A DNA stretch of 64,000 nt, taken from the NCBI GenBank assembly GCA_002083525.1, contig LWDM01000074.1:243225-307224 (forward strand). Reading direction: 5' to 3'. The notes under the pieces were generated by a model. That model did no database searches. It was not told where the DNA came from and saw only the letters and a list, made by a program, of their open reading frames with translations. The position numbers were made by a program, and so were the translations under genes. Source of the stretch: Proteobacteria bacterium SG_bin9. GTDB taxonomy: Bacteria > Pseudomonadota > Alphaproteobacteria > Rhizobiales > Xanthobacteraceae. Shown here piece by piece: positions 17,454-27,080 of this stretch (the first letter of the stretch is position 1; every line of letters begins with the position of its first letter).

Positions 17454-17467
17454 CGATGCATGCATCG
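17454..17467. promoter_or_regulatory. 14-bp perfect palindrome between GT26 and GH10 genes
   Basis: The sequence cgatgcatgcatcg is perfectly self-complementary. It lies in the 237-bp divergent intergenic region (17379-17615) between the GT26 operon and the GH10 gene, amid further ATCGA/TCGAT units. Inference: a binding site for an EPS regulator controlling both directions; no regulator is known from the sequence. Confidence 0.4.
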
Positions 17468-17615
17468 ATCTGCGCGCATGCATTCATCAGATCAGTGGAA
17501 CTTTCTCGCGATCGTTCCGCGATGGTCATGAAAACGGACTAATGCGTCGCAACAGTGGCAATGCACATGCGACGACAAAAATGCTTGTGAAGTCATTCAA
17601 AGATGGAGAGCTGTC

Positions 17616-18713
17616 ATGCAATTGAAGACTTCACGCCGTGAGTTCCTTGCACTCGCCGCCGTCGGCGCGCTGTCACACACATCGGCGTTCGCAGGTGACG
17701 GGAATCAATCCCTTGGCGCGATTGCGGCAAAGAATGGTTTCATTTTTGGCGCTGCTGCTGGCCCCGTCATCGACACGGATAGCGCCTACCGCCAGCTTTA
17801 CATCGATCACACGCGCATCATCACGACCGACATTGCGCTGAAAATGAGCAGAGTCGCTCCAGCTGCGGGTCCGAAACGCTTCGAGGCTGCAGACAAATTG
17901 CTGCAGTTTTGTGCGCAACATAAAATTCCGCTGCGTGGCCATTGCCTGATTTGGAATGAGTGGGTGCCGCAGTGGATCAAAAGCATGTCCAATGCGGAGC
18001 GCGAACGATTCTTCGACAGCTACATTGATGAAGTCGCCGGCCGTTACGCGGGAAAGCTGCACTCCTGGGATGTCGTCAACGAACCGTTCTGGCCGGGGCA
18101 CAAAGCGCCGGGCGGTTATCGGCTTGGGCCCTGGTATGAAACGTTCGGTACGGATTACGTTCGTCGCGCATTCGTGCGTGCGCGCGCCGCCGACCCGCGC
18201 ACCACGTTCGTTCTGAACGAAGCGCATGCGGAACGTGACGATGAGACAGGTCGCGGCGTTCGCAGCGGCATGCTGAAGCTCGTCGACGAACTCCAGCAGG
18301 CCGGCGTTTCATTGCAAGCCGTCGGACTGCAGGGGCACCTGCAGCCGCGATATCCTCACGACCTCAATCGCTTTCTCGACTTCGTCCATGCACTGGCGGC
18401 GAAAAAGGTCGACATCTACATCACTGAGTTCGACGTGCGCGACGATACGTTCCCCGACGACATCGGCGCGCGCGACGCCCTGGTGGCCGACACCGCACGC
18501 AAGTTTCTCGCCGGCGTGCTGGCCATTCCGGCCGTCAAAACGGTGATCGCATGGCAGTTGGCGGATCAGTACTCCTTCTACAGAGATGCATTGCGGCAAA
18601 AGACATCGAACCCGGATCGCTGGGCGCGACCACTGCCGTTCGACGAACGGATGCAGCGCAAGCCTCTGTGGTTTGCGATGGCTGATGCATTCCGTGAGGC
18701 GAAGAAGGCGTAA
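17616..18713 (+). CDS. Secreted glycoside hydrolase family 10 (endo-beta-1,4-xylanase type)
   Basis: 365 residues. The N-terminus has a Tat-type signal (SRREFLALAAVGAL) with cleavage near AFA, so the enzyme is exported. The GH10 (beta/alpha)8 barrel follows: acid/base Glu156 in WDVVNEPF, nucleophile Glu271 in DIYITEFDVRDD, and the typical RGHCLIWNEWVPQW segment. GH10 enzymes hydrolyse beta-1,4-xylan and some also beta-1,4-glucan. Placement inside an EPS locus, divergent from GT genes, points to editing or release of the self-made polysaccharide rather than plant-wall digestion. GGAGAG precedes the ATG. It is convergent with wzx, with 9 bp between them. Confidence 0.93.
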   Translation: MQLKTSRREFLALAAVGALSHTSAFAGDGNQSLGAIAAKNGFIFGAAAGPVIDTDSAYRQLYIDHTRIITTDIALKMSRVAPAAGPKRFEAADKLLQFCAQHKIPLRGHCLIWNEWVPQWIKSMSNAERERFFDSYIDEVAGRYAGKLHSWDVVNEPFWPGHKAPGGYRLGPWYETFGTDYVRRAFVRARAADPRTTFVLNEAHAERDDETGRGVRSGMLKLVDELQQAGVSLQAVGLQGHLQPRYPHDLNRFLDFVHALAAKKVDIYITEFDVRDDTFPDDIGARDALVADTARKFLAGVLAIPAVKTVIAWQLADQYSFYRDALRQKTSNPDRWARPLPFDERMQRKPLWFAMADAFREAKKA

Positions 18714-18722
18714 GTCATCGCA

Positions 18723-20165
18723 TCACTCCGCGGGCGCAATGCTGGCGCGGCGGCGCATCCGCTGCACCAGCCATGGCGAGTAAGCGAGGGCGAGCGCGGC
18801 GCAATAGGCCGCGACACCTGCCGCAATGTGCAGCAGCAACCACAGCGTCGTTGTCGCCGCCGGCAGTCTGGTGAGCAGAAGTCCCATAGCGGCGCAGGCG
18901 AGCGCAATCCGGATGCTGTGCAGCACCGGGATCTGCAAGCGAAACAGTTTGAGGCCCAAGCCGATGCTGACGACGGCCGCCATGGTTGCGGCGACGATGC
19001 TCGCGATAGCCGCGCCGACGAGTCCCCAGTAGTAGGTGAGCGCGAGGCCGAACATGAGCGTTGCCGCAGCGTCCGTACCGCTGACCACGACGTGCAGCCG
19101 GGTGCGGTTGTGCAGAAGGAAAACCTGATCGCCGAAATGGGCGCGGACGCTGCGAATGCCGCCTGCCAACACGGACAGTGGCAGGACAGCGAGCGTGCCG
19201 GCGCGGAAGGGTTCTGCGATCAATGTCGTGACGATCTCGTGCCGCAGCAGGAAGACGCCGAGCGTGGCCGGCGCAAGCACGGCGAGGAGCAGCGCGCCGT
19301 TATCGGCGAGCTGGCGCATGGCGGCGCTGCTGCCTTTTTCTTCCATGCTCTTCACGGCGATCGGATAGCTTGCCACCGTCACCAGCATCGCCGCCATTGC
19401 GGACGCGCGTTGTCCGAGGCCGTAGCCGATCGCGAACACACCGGCTGCCGCGACGCCGAGCAGATCGTTGACGATGAAACGCGGCCCGTTGAGGCCGATC
19501 CAGCTGAGGCCACCGCCGATCACAAGCGGGATGCCGTAGTGCAGAGCCTGACGGATGGTCTCCCGATCGACCGGCAGGATGTGTCGTCCCCATGCGAGCC
19601 GCGGCAGCACCACCAGCACTGCAAAGGCCTGCGCGATGGCATATCCAAGGAGCGGATATTCGGGTGCGGGCGCGATGGTCTTGACCATGATCCAGCCGAG
19701 GACGAAGCCAGCGGCTGGACCGACAATCTGCTGCACCGAATAGATGCCGATCTGTTGCGATGTGCGGGCGCGCTCGCTGACATACAAGCTCAGGGCGCGG
19801 GTGATCACGTACACGACCGTCGCGGCGATTAGCGGCGTGCCGGCGCCGGGCGCAACGATCCAGAGCAGAATGCCGACTGCAATCAGACTCTGGGCCGCGA
19901 TCGACAGCAGCAGGATCGCGTTTTCAGTTCGATAGAAGCGGCCGGGATCGTCGCTCTCGCGATGCCGGCTGAAAAACCGCAGCGCATACTGCGACCACCA
20001 CGCAAGGAAGACGACCTGCAGCAACTCGTGCATCGCCGTGACCAGCGTGATCACGCCGACCGCATGCTCGTCGACGAGATGCGTCCAGGCAATCATGGCG
20101 ATCAGCTGAACGGCGGGGCCGATCACCTGCGCCGGAAGATAGAGCAGGGAATGCCTGAGGATCAT
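18723..20165 (-). CDS. Wzx-type polysaccharide flippase
   Basis: 480 residues with about twelve to fourteen hydrophobic helices, as in the MOP-superfamily oligosaccharide flippases. The N-terminal MILRHSLLYLPAQVIGPAVQ is typical of the family. It should move the undecaprenyl-PP-linked repeat unit to the periplasmic face for polymerisation by the VpsF-like protein. Last gene of the long minus-strand operon, 3 bp after the acyltransferase gene. Confidence 0.88.
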   Translation of the reverse strand: MILRHSLLYLPAQVIGPAVQLIAMIAWTHLVDEHAVGVITLVTAMHELLQVVFLAWWSQYALRFFSRHRESDDPGRFYRTENAILLLSIAAQSLIAVGILLWIVAPGAGTPLIAATVVYVITRALSLYVSERARTSQQIGIYSVQQIVGPAAGFVLGWIMVKTIAPAPEYPLLGYAIAQAFAVLVVLPRLAWGRHILPVDRETIRQALHYGIPLVIGGGLSWIGLNGPRFIVNDLLGVAAAGVFAIGYGLGQRASAMAAMLVTVASYPIAVKSMEEKGSSAAMRQLADNGALLLAVLAPATLGVFLLRHEIVTTLIAEPFRAGTLAVLPLSVLAGGIRSVRAHFGDQVFLLHNRTRLHVVVSGTDAAATLMFGLALTYYWGLVGAAIASIVAATMAAVVSIGLGLKLFRLQIPVLHSIRIALACAAMGLLLTRLPAATTTLWLLLHIAAGVAAYCAALALAYSPWLVQRMRRRASIAPAE

Positions 20166-20168
20166 CGC

Positions 20169-21209
20169 TCAGGCCCCCAGCCACTGCACCGCGCGCGGCG
20201 GCAACGTCCAACGGATCGCGAATAGTGCAGTCATGACAACGATCGCCGTGATCAAGGCTGTTATCGATGCCGCCGCAAGCCCGCTCGCTGCACCAAGCGC
20301 CGTATGGTCGCGCAGCGCCATGATGACGAAGATGTGCCAGAGATAGATGAAGTAGCTGCCGGAGCCGAGGGCTGCCAGCATCGGCATCGCGGGCTTCAGC
20401 GCCATCAAGGTCAGCGCCAGCAGCACGGCATACAGAAACAGCGCAGGCGAATCGTAAGGTGCCGCATCGCCGATGTTGCCGAGCCGGACCGCGGAATAGA
20501 TCAGAAACGCAGCCGCCGTGCCGACCGCCAGCACCGGCGCAATGCTCTTGATCAATCCGTCGCCGCGAAGGAGACCGGCAATCGCGCCGATCGCCATGAA
20601 GGCAAACCAGAACGGAATGTCGCGCAGGCGCGCTTCCTCGATCAGCGCTTCCGAGATGCCGTTTCGCGCCAGCAGCGGGTCGAGGTAGCAACCCGTGACC
20701 AGCCCGAAGCCGGCTGCGATCGCCAGCACCGCACAAAGCGGCGCCGTCGCGGTGCGGGCATTGATCGATCTGAACAGGAGCCACAGAAGTGCGGTGCAGC
20801 CGATATACACCGGCACGTAGTAGTACACGAACACGTAGCCGAGGCCATAGCGCGCCAGGGTGACCCAGGGCCGATGGTCCATCGCGGCGTTGTGCGCGGC
20901 CATGTAGGCGTAAGCTGCGGCGAAGGCGATCGTGTACGGAATGAGCACTGCGCCGATGCGCCGGCCAAGCGGCACGCGTCCAGCGAGCCCTGTGAGATAG
21001 CCGCTGAAAAACAGAAACAGGGGCACGGCCGGCCGCAGCGCCGCATCGACCATCGTTTCCGCCGCGCCAAATGGCTGGCGCAGGCTGTGAATGCCGATCA
21101 CCATCAGAATGGCGATGCCCCGCACGCTGTCGATAGCATCGTCGCGCGCCGGCGCGGCTGACACCGAACCGGCAGGCGCGTGACCAGTGATCGCCGTTTG
21201 CAGACTCAT
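20169..21209 (-). CDS. Acyltransferase family 3, EPS modification
   Basis: 346 residues with about ten membrane helices. The acyltransferase_3 hallmark DDAIDSVRGIAILMVIGIHS near residues 23-42 contains the arginine and histidine used in acyl transfer. It probably adds acetyl or another acyl group to EPS sugars, as GumF/GumG do in xanthan. The start (21209) overlaps the preceding acyltransferase gene by ATGA; the frame open further upstream is antisense or out-of-phase to that gene and is not used. Confidence 0.87.
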   Translation of the reverse strand: MSLQTAITGHAPAGSVSAAPARDDAIDSVRGIAILMVIGIHSLRQPFGAAETMVDAALRPAVPLFLFFSGYLTGLAGRVPLGRRIGAVLIPYTIAFAAAYAYMAAHNAAMDHRPWVTLARYGLGYVFVYYYVPVYIGCTALLWLLFRSINARTATAPLCAVLAIAAGFGLVTGCYLDPLLARNGISEALIEEARLRDIPFWFAFMAIGAIAGLLRGDGLIKSIAPVLAVGTAAAFLIYSAVRLGNIGDAAPYDSPALFLYAVLLALTLMALKPAMPMLAALGSGSYFIYLWHIFVIMALRDHTALGAASGLAAASITALITAIVVMTALFAIRWTLPPRAVQWLGA

Positions 21210-22321
21210 CGTGCGCCACTCCGGGGCACGAGGGCGGCTTGCGCCACACCCGCACGTCTGCGGTCTGCGAGCGCGTAGAGTGCATAGCGAACAGGAGTCT
21301 CGAAGAAGCGGCAGGACAGATAGCTCGCCCCGGCTAGGACCAGCAGGGCGATCGGGACCAGTGCGAGCTTGTCGAGCGGAACGTAACGGCTGACAATCGA
21401 CAGCACCACGGTCGCAACCGGGACATGCAGCATATAGACGGAGTAAGTGTAGTCCGACCAGCGATCGAAGCCGAACCAGGTGAAACTTGACGCACGCGCC
21501 GTGAGGTCGAGGCGCAGCGCCAGCACCACGATCGCGTAGACCAGCATCAGTAACGCGGTAGCTGGCAGGGCGAATCCGAGCGCGACGAACGTCAGCAGCA
21601 CGGGCATCAACGGCACGGTCAGGGTTGGCTGAGCGCCGATGACGTGGCGATAACGAAACAGCACGATGCCGAGCATGAAGCTCGGCAACGCCCGCGCGGC
21701 GCCGCCATGATTGATCCATTCGGTCCAGGGGCCGCTGCCGGTTGTGATCGCTACCAGTGCGTTCGCCGCGATCATTGCGGCAAACGCCAGCACGGCGAGC
21801 GAGCGGAGGCGGAGCGCCAGAGCGGCCAGCAGCGGGAATGCGACGTAGCAGACCATTTCTGCCGAAATCGACCAGCTTGGAAAGTTGAAGGTCAGCCGTT
21901 CGCCGATGACGGCATGCAGCAACAGCAGCTGCGCGGGAATATCGGACAGCGGATAGCGCGCCGGATTGTCGCCCTTAGCGACACCGAGCTGAATGGCCGC
22001 CGCAATCAGCAGATAGAAGGCGAGGGTCAGCAGGTGCAGCGGATAGATGCGTGCCAGCCGCCGCCACAGGAAGCGTGCGATCGAGCTGCGGTCGCTTACC
22101 TTGCCGGCATACTGGCTGGCGATCACAAAGCCGGAGATGACGAAGAACAGATCCACCAGCAGGTTGAAGTGCTGGATGTGCGTGAAGACGACGTTCGCCA
22201 GCGGATTGCCGCGGCAGTATTCCGCGTAATGCAGCAGCACGATCGCGCCCGCGGCCACGATACGTAGACCGTCGAGGTGAGGCGTGTGATGCGCTGGCGA
22301 TGGTGCGACCCGGTCGTTCAT
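21206..22321 (-). CDS. Acyltransferase family 3 (OafA-like)
   Basis: 371 residues, multi-spanning. The N-terminus HLDGLRIVAAGAIVLLHYAE is the acyltransferase_3 signature, followed by VDLFFVISGFVIASQYAG, the next conserved block. Second of two adjacent acyltransferases, each overlapping its neighbours by 4 bp. The two may place different acyl groups, or modify different sugars, on the EPS repeat unit. Confidence 0.9.
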   Translation of the reverse strand: MNDRVAPSPAHHTPHLDGLRIVAAGAIVLLHYAEYCRGNPLANVVFTHIQHFNLLVDLFFVISGFVIASQYAGKVSDRSSIARFLWRRLARIYPLHLLTLAFYLLIAAAIQLGVAKGDNPARYPLSDIPAQLLLLHAVIGERLTFNFPSWSISAEMVCYVAFPLLAALALRLRSLAVLAFAAMIAANALVAITTGSGPWTEWINHGGAARALPSFMLGIVLFRYRHVIGAQPTLTVPLMPVLLTFVALGFALPATALLMLVYAIVVLALRLDLTARASSFTWFGFDRWSDYTYSVYMLHVPVATVVLSIVSRYVPLDKLALVPIALLVLAGASYLSCRFFETPVRYALYALADRRRAGVAQAALVPRSGAR

Positions 22322-23400
22322 CGCGGCGACCGCTCCGGCCGTTGCGCCGCAGGCGCGATTCGCTTGGCATGCCGTGTCCTGAGCGATGCGATGAGCTGCA
22401 CCACGTTATCGCGATCGGCGTCAGCCAGCGCATTCCAGCGGACGAGGTTGTCGGCACCGAGCTTCCGGAACTGCTGCCGGCGATCAGGACCGGTGAGGAT
22501 CGCCGTGATGGTCGCGGCTGCGACGGCCGCATTCGACCGGTCGATGAAGATGCCGGAGCCCGCGAGCACTTCGCGAAAGATGGCATCGTCCGGCGCGATC
22601 ACCGGAACGCCGGCATACTGGGCCTCCAGCAGCGGCAGCCCCAATCCTTCTTCATGCGACGTGCAGAGCAGTGCGCCGGCCTGTTCGATCCGCCGCTTGA
22701 CCTCGTCCGTGGTCTGGTAGCCGGTCAGCGTCAATCCAGGCTGTCCCGACAGAGAGTCCCAGTCGTCGCCCCAGCCCTTGCGGCCGATGATCTCGAGGGT
22801 GGCATCCGGAAAGGCGCCGCCGCGCAGCGCGGCAAGGATCCGGGCCGCGTAGGCGTAGTTTTTGCGCGGCTCGACGGTGCCGAGACTGACGAGGCGCAAC
22901 GCGGTTCCGGGCGCGTCATGATGCGCCGGCGGCGTCAGTTCGAAGATGTTGCGCACCCTTGGCCGGTACACGACGATCCGCGCGTCCTTGCGGCAGTGTG
23001 CGGCGAGAGCCCGCCGAGTCTCCAGCGAGTTCACCAGAAAATGCGGATAGCGCTCGACGGCAAGCTTGAACGGCTTCGCCATATATAGCCTGGCGCGCGG
23101 ATTGAGATCCTGCAGGCGCGACATCAGGAACAGGTCGTGGATGTAGGGGATGACGCGATCGGCAAACGGCAGAAGCAGCGGTGTCGGCGGAAAGCCCGGG
23201 CACAGCAGCACGTTCGCGGGACTGAGCATGCGTGCGGGCAAACCGATTGTCTGCGCTGTCATCATGCCGGCGGTTCCGGTTGCCGTCACCGGCGCAAGCG
23301 AGAGCGACGGCAAGGACGACGGCGAGAACAGCTCGATTGTGATGCGCTCGAGCCCGGTGACATGCCGGCCAAGATGGGTGTGATCGACATAGATGGTCAT
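22318..23400 (-). CDS. Glycosyltransferase family 4
   Basis: 360 residues. Acceptor domain with TGLERITIEL near the N-terminus and IPYIHDLFLM; donor domain with VSLGTVEPRKNY and the E-x7-E motif in SHEEGLGLPLLEAQYAGVP. Mannosyltransferases of the same type are frequent in EPS loci that also carry manC. Starts and ends with 4-bp ATGA overlaps in the operon. Confidence 0.9.
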   Translation of the reverse strand: MTIYVDHTHLGRHVTGLERITIELFSPSSLPSLSLAPVTATGTAGMMTAQTIGLPARMLSPANVLLCPGFPPTPLLLPFADRVIPYIHDLFLMSRLQDLNPRARLYMAKPFKLAVERYPHFLVNSLETRRALAAHCRKDARIVVYRPRVRNIFELTPPAHHDAPGTALRLVSLGTVEPRKNYAYAARILAALRGGAFPDATLEIIGRKGWGDDWDSLSGQPGLTLTGYQTTDEVKRRIEQAGALLCTSHEEGLGLPLLEAQYAGVPVIAPDDAIFREVLAGSGIFIDRSNAAVAAATITAILTGPDRRQQFRKLGADNLVRWNALADADRDNVVQLIASLRTRHAKRIAPAAQRPERSPR

Positions 23401-24800
23401 CGCGCCACCCGAAGCTGCGGCCGCGCCACGACGCGCTGCGGGATCGTGCTCGCCCGCGGCACCGGCGGCGCTTTCGGCAGCAGCACGATCATCAGAATGA
23501 CGAACTGGGTGAGCTGCAGGTTCTTGGAGGAAAAGCTGACCGAACTCGCGGCGATCACGGTCATCAGCACCACCAGTGCAATGGCCGCCCCGGCCGATTG
23601 CCTGAGAATTTTAACAAGGAAGCCGATGAGTGCAGCGGTCATCATCAGCGTATGCAGCAGACCGAACTGGACGGTGCTGGCGATCCAGAAATTCTCGATG
23701 CCGTAATCCAGTCCGAGCTGGTTCTGCAGAGCGTTGGCGCGCGCGATGCTCGGGCCGAACAGGATTTCCCACCAGTCGAAGTGAGACAGGAACTGCCAGG
23801 TGGCGTAACGTGCCAGCGTGCTGCCCTTGTCGGACGAAAACCGCAGCAGCATCTTGTCGAACAGGCCCAGATTGAGTGCGGCGAAGACGATCGCCAGCCC
23901 GGCGAAAGCCACCAGAATGGCGGCAATCAGCGCCGGCAGCGAAATGCGGCCGCCACGCATCAATCCGAAGACGCGCGCGCCGACCGCCAACGCAATAAGG
24001 CCGAGCGTCGTCACCAACGCGGTGCGGCCGCCGAAGGCCATCAACGATCCCAGGCAGAGCGCAATCAGCGGCATCCGCACCAGTGGGCTGGGGACAATTC
24101 GCGGGTTGAGGCTCAGAGCCAGGATATAGGCGGCGACGACGCCCGATGCGACCAGCGGATGGCCGAACAGGGCTGCCGATCGCCATTCGCCGACGACGAG
24201 AACGTTGCCGAGCGTCAGCGGGATGATGCGATGACCCGCGAAATACTCGTAGTACCCGATCATCACGTTGAGCAGGATCAGCCCATGCACCAGCGGCGCC
24301 AGCAGGCTGCGCTGCAGCGGCGATAGTTGCCAGAGCACCACCGCAAGCAGAAGCGGCAGCAGGAAGGTGTCGACAACGCCAGTGAAGGGGCGCTGAAGCA
24401 TCACTGTCTGCACCAGCAGCAGCACCCAGCAAATGAGGTAGAGGATCGTCGTCTTCGAGCGCGCGAACGTGGCAACGAGTCCTTCGAACGGGTTGCCGAA
24501 GCGCAGCAGGGTCAGGAGCAGGGCGATGCAGGTGAGGTATGTCGCCGGGTGAAGCTTTTCGAGGAACGTGCCGCCCGATGTCGCGTATTGCACCTTCCAG
24601 TGGGTGAGCATGGACGGCGAGATGGTCAGCGTTGCGGTGATCGCCAGCGCGGCAAAGATGAATGCCGCAAGACCGAGCAACACCTGCATCGGCCGTTGCC
24701 GGGATGCAGACGTCGGCCAGTGCGGCGGAAGCGGCAGTCCATGCGGTGACCGTGCGGCGATCGCGGCGGACGGCGGCAAATGACGAGGAAAACCTGTCAT
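23397..24800 (-). CDS. VpsF-like polysaccharide polymerase (Wzy role)
   Basis: 467 residues with about twelve hydrophobic helices and a large periplasmic loop in the C-terminal half. Layout and position between the Wzz/kinase gene and GT genes match the VpsF family of O-antigen-ligase-like polymerases. The likely role is joining lipid-linked repeat units at the periplasmic side of the inner membrane. Sequence identity within such polymerases is low, so this rests on topology and context. Start overlaps the preceding gene (ATGA). Confidence 0.82.
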   Translation of the reverse strand: MTGFPRHLPPSAAIAARSPHGLPLPPHWPTSASRQRPMQVLLGLAAFIFAALAITATLTISPSMLTHWKVQYATSGGTFLEKLHPATYLTCIALLLTLLRFGNPFEGLVATFARSKTTILYLICWVLLLVQTVMLQRPFTGVVDTFLLPLLLAVVLWQLSPLQRSLLAPLVHGLILLNVMIGYYEYFAGHRIIPLTLGNVLVVGEWRSAALFGHPLVASGVVAAYILALSLNPRIVPSPLVRMPLIALCLGSLMAFGGRTALVTTLGLIALAVGARVFGLMRGGRISLPALIAAILVAFAGLAIVFAALNLGLFDKMLLRFSSDKGSTLARYATWQFLSHFDWWEILFGPSIARANALQNQLGLDYGIENFWIASTVQFGLLHTLMMTAALIGFLVKILRQSAGAAIALVVLMTVIAASSVSFSSKNLQLTQFVILMIVLLPKAPPVPRASTIPQRVVARPQLRVAR

Positions 24801-27076
24801 CGCAGCGCGACCTCGCGGCCGCCGCCATAGGGCGTCACATAGGCGGAGCTGCTGTAATAGTCATAGAACCGCAGGCGGCTGAGATCGACCTTGGTGAGAA
24901 TGGTGCCGAGAATGCGATCACGCACCGGAGCCAGTAGATCGATGGCATGGCGGGCGGCTTCGACCGGCGTCTGGTCCCAGGCGACTGTCAGCAGAATCTG
25001 ATCGGCGTGCTCCGCCAGCGCGCGGCCGTCGACGAGCGGCACGATCGGCGGCGAGTCGAGCACGATCAGATCGTAGTGCTGCCGAAGCTCCGAGAAGATG
25101 CTCTCGATCCGTCCCGAGAACATCAGCTCGGCTGTTTGGTCGCTGTAGGAATTGGCTGGCGCCGGCAGAATCGAGAGCCCGCTCATACGGTCGACCAGGA
25201 TGGCCCGCTCGACCGGCTGATAGTCCAGCGCCACTTCGAGCAGTCCGGTCGTTGCCCGCGGGCAGAACGAACGCGACGTCTCGGGGTTACGCAGATCGCA
25301 GTCGATCAACAAGGTTCGCGCTCCAAGCGCGGCGAACGACTGCGCCAGATTGACCGCGACCGTGGTTTTGCCTTCGTTGTCGACAGCCGACGTCACCAGC
25401 ACGATTTGTGCCGGCCTCACTCTGAGCGAGCGCTGGATCGACAGGCGAATCGCCCGGATCGATTCCGCAAAGAACGAGCCGGGCTCTTCGAGCGCATAGC
25501 GCAGCAGCGGCGGGCGGAGCGCTGGAAGCAGCAGGCCAGTGGCCGACGGATCGTGACGGCCGAGGGCTTCGCGGCCTTGCTTGGCGCGATGAGCGAGATC
25601 GCGCGCATCGACGATCGGAACCGCGGCAAGCGCCGGCAGACCGAGATGCTCTTCGACCTGCGCCAAGGTCTTGATCCGGTGATCGAGATAATCGACGAGG
25701 AAGGCGATCGCGCAGCCAAGCCCGAGCCCGAGCGCCAACGCCAGAATGACGATGAGGTTTGTCTTCGGGAACGACGGGCTGATCGGCACGCTTGCCCGCG
25801 TCACGACGCGCGAGTCAGGAAGTTCGAGGCTTTCCTGAGCACTCGCCTCCTTGTAACGGGCCAGATAGGACTCATAGAGGCTGCGATTGGCCTCGGCTTC
25901 GCGCCGCAGTTCCCGCAACTGGACCAACGCCTGATTGGAGACGCTGGAGACGCCCTGAAGCTCCTCAAGGCTCTTCTGCAGCGATGCCTCGCGCGAGCGC
26001 GCCACGTCAAAGTCGTTGCGGTTGCTTTGCAGGATGCGCTGGACCTCTTCGTTGATCAGACGCTGGGTATCAAGGCGCTGGGCACGGACATTGGCGACGG
26101 TCGGATGCTTCGCGCCGTATTTGCTGGACAGCTCGGCCTCGCTCTTGGCGATGCCGGCATACTGGGTGCGGAGTTTGGTGATGATTTCCGACGAGATGGC
26201 GGCGTTGATCGCACCCGGATCGCCGCCGGACTTGCTCACCTTCTGGATCTGATCGAATTTTGCGCGGGCTTCCGCGGTCTGCGCCTGAGCGTCGATCAGC
26301 TTGTTGTTGAGATCGGTGATTTGCTGATCGTTGACGGTAACGCCTTGCGAGGCCGCGAGATTGTTCGCCGCACGGAAATCCTCGACCGCTTTCTCAGACG
26401 TCGTCACCCGCTTGCGCAACGCTTCGATCTGGCCGTTGAGCCAGCCCGCGGCAATGCGCGTCGATTCGTACTTGGAGCGAACCTGTTCCTCGAAGTAGGC
26501 GGTCGCGACCGCATTGGCGATCAGCTCGGCCTTGCGCGGGCTTCGCGAGCTGACATTGATGTCGACCAGGAACGTGGTGCCCTGGCGGATAACCTTCATC
26601 CGCCGCTGCAGAAAGTCGATGGCGCGGGCCCGCGCGACGTCCTCGGGACTCACATCCGAGCTGCCCGATGACGATCGGAACAAGCCCTTGATGAAGTCCA
26701 TCAAGCCCGGCGGCGGCACAAACTCCATGTCTTCGGACAGTTTCAGCCGGTCTACCACCTTACGCAGGGTGGCGACGGACTGAATCAGCAACGCCTGGCT
26801 TTCGATGGTCGCGTCGTCGGTGCCGAAATTCGACAGCACCGTCTGACTGACATCGACGATATTGGCCCGCCGCGGGTCAACCAGGACTGTCGCGGTCGCG
26901 GTATAGAGCGGCGTCACGGCCGCAACGAAGACGATTGCGGCCAATGTCAGCGCACCGACCGCGCCGGCGATGATCCGCCAGCGGCGCTGCAGGATTCGAA
27001 CGATATCGCGGAGGTCGACGGTCGGGATCGCGTCCGCGGTGCGGACCTCGACCTGCTCGAGCTGGGGCACCAGCAT
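24797..27076 (-). CDS. Wzz/BY-kinase fusion (GumC/ExoP-type EPS chain-length regulator)
   Basis: 759 residues. An N-terminal Wzz domain with one membrane helix (about residues 35-58) leads into a long periplasmic coiled-coil region, a second helix (VILALALGLGLGCAIAFLVD), then a cytoplasmic tyrosine-autokinase domain. Walker A is DNEGKTT, Walker A' LLIDCDLRNP, Walker B LIVLDSPPI. The C-terminus is a tyrosine cluster (FYDYYSSSAYVTPYG), the autophosphorylation tail of BY-kinases. It should control EPS chain length and link polymerase with export. I chose the ATG at 27076, 4 bp after the beta-barrel stop codon; an ATG at 27100 overlapping that gene is an alternative. Confidence 0.92.
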   Translation of the reverse strand: MLVPQLEQVEVRTADAIPTVDLRDIVRILQRRWRIIAGAVGALTLAAIVFVAAVTPLYTATATVLVDPRRANIVDVSQTVLSNFGTDDATIESQALLIQSVATLRKVVDRLKLSEDMEFVPPPGLMDFIKGLFRSSSGSSDVSPEDVARARAIDFLQRRMKVIRQGTTFLVDINVSSRSPRKAELIANAVATAYFEEQVRSKYESTRIAAGWLNGQIEALRKRVTTSEKAVEDFRAANNLAASQGVTVNDQQITDLNNKLIDAQAQTAEARAKFDQIQKVSKSGGDPGAINAAISSEIITKLRTQYAGIAKSEAELSSKYGAKHPTVANVRAQRLDTQRLINEEVQRILQSNRNDFDVARSREASLQKSLEELQGVSSVSNQALVQLRELRREAEANRSLYESYLARYKEASAQESLELPDSRVVTRASVPISPSFPKTNLIVILALALGLGLGCAIAFLVDYLDHRIKTLAQVEEHLGLPALAAVPIVDARDLAHRAKQGREALGRHDPSATGLLLPALRPPLLRYALEEPGSFFAESIRAIRLSIQRSLRVRPAQIVLVTSAVDNEGKTTVAVNLAQSFAALGARTLLIDCDLRNPETSRSFCPRATTGLLEVALDYQPVERAILVDRMSGLSILPAPANSYSDQTAELMFSGRIESIFSELRQHYDLIVLDSPPIVPLVDGRALAEHADQILLTVAWDQTPVEAARHAIDLLAPVRDRILGTILTKVDLSRLRFYDYYSSSAYVTPYGGGREVALR

Positions 27077-27080
27077 GTTC

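Noticed and set aside
20169..21719. Long upstream extension of the acyltransferase frame beyond 21209
   Set aside because: The extension overlaps the neighbouring acyltransferase in another phase and lacks family sequence; the ATGA start at 21209 gives a standard N-terminus.
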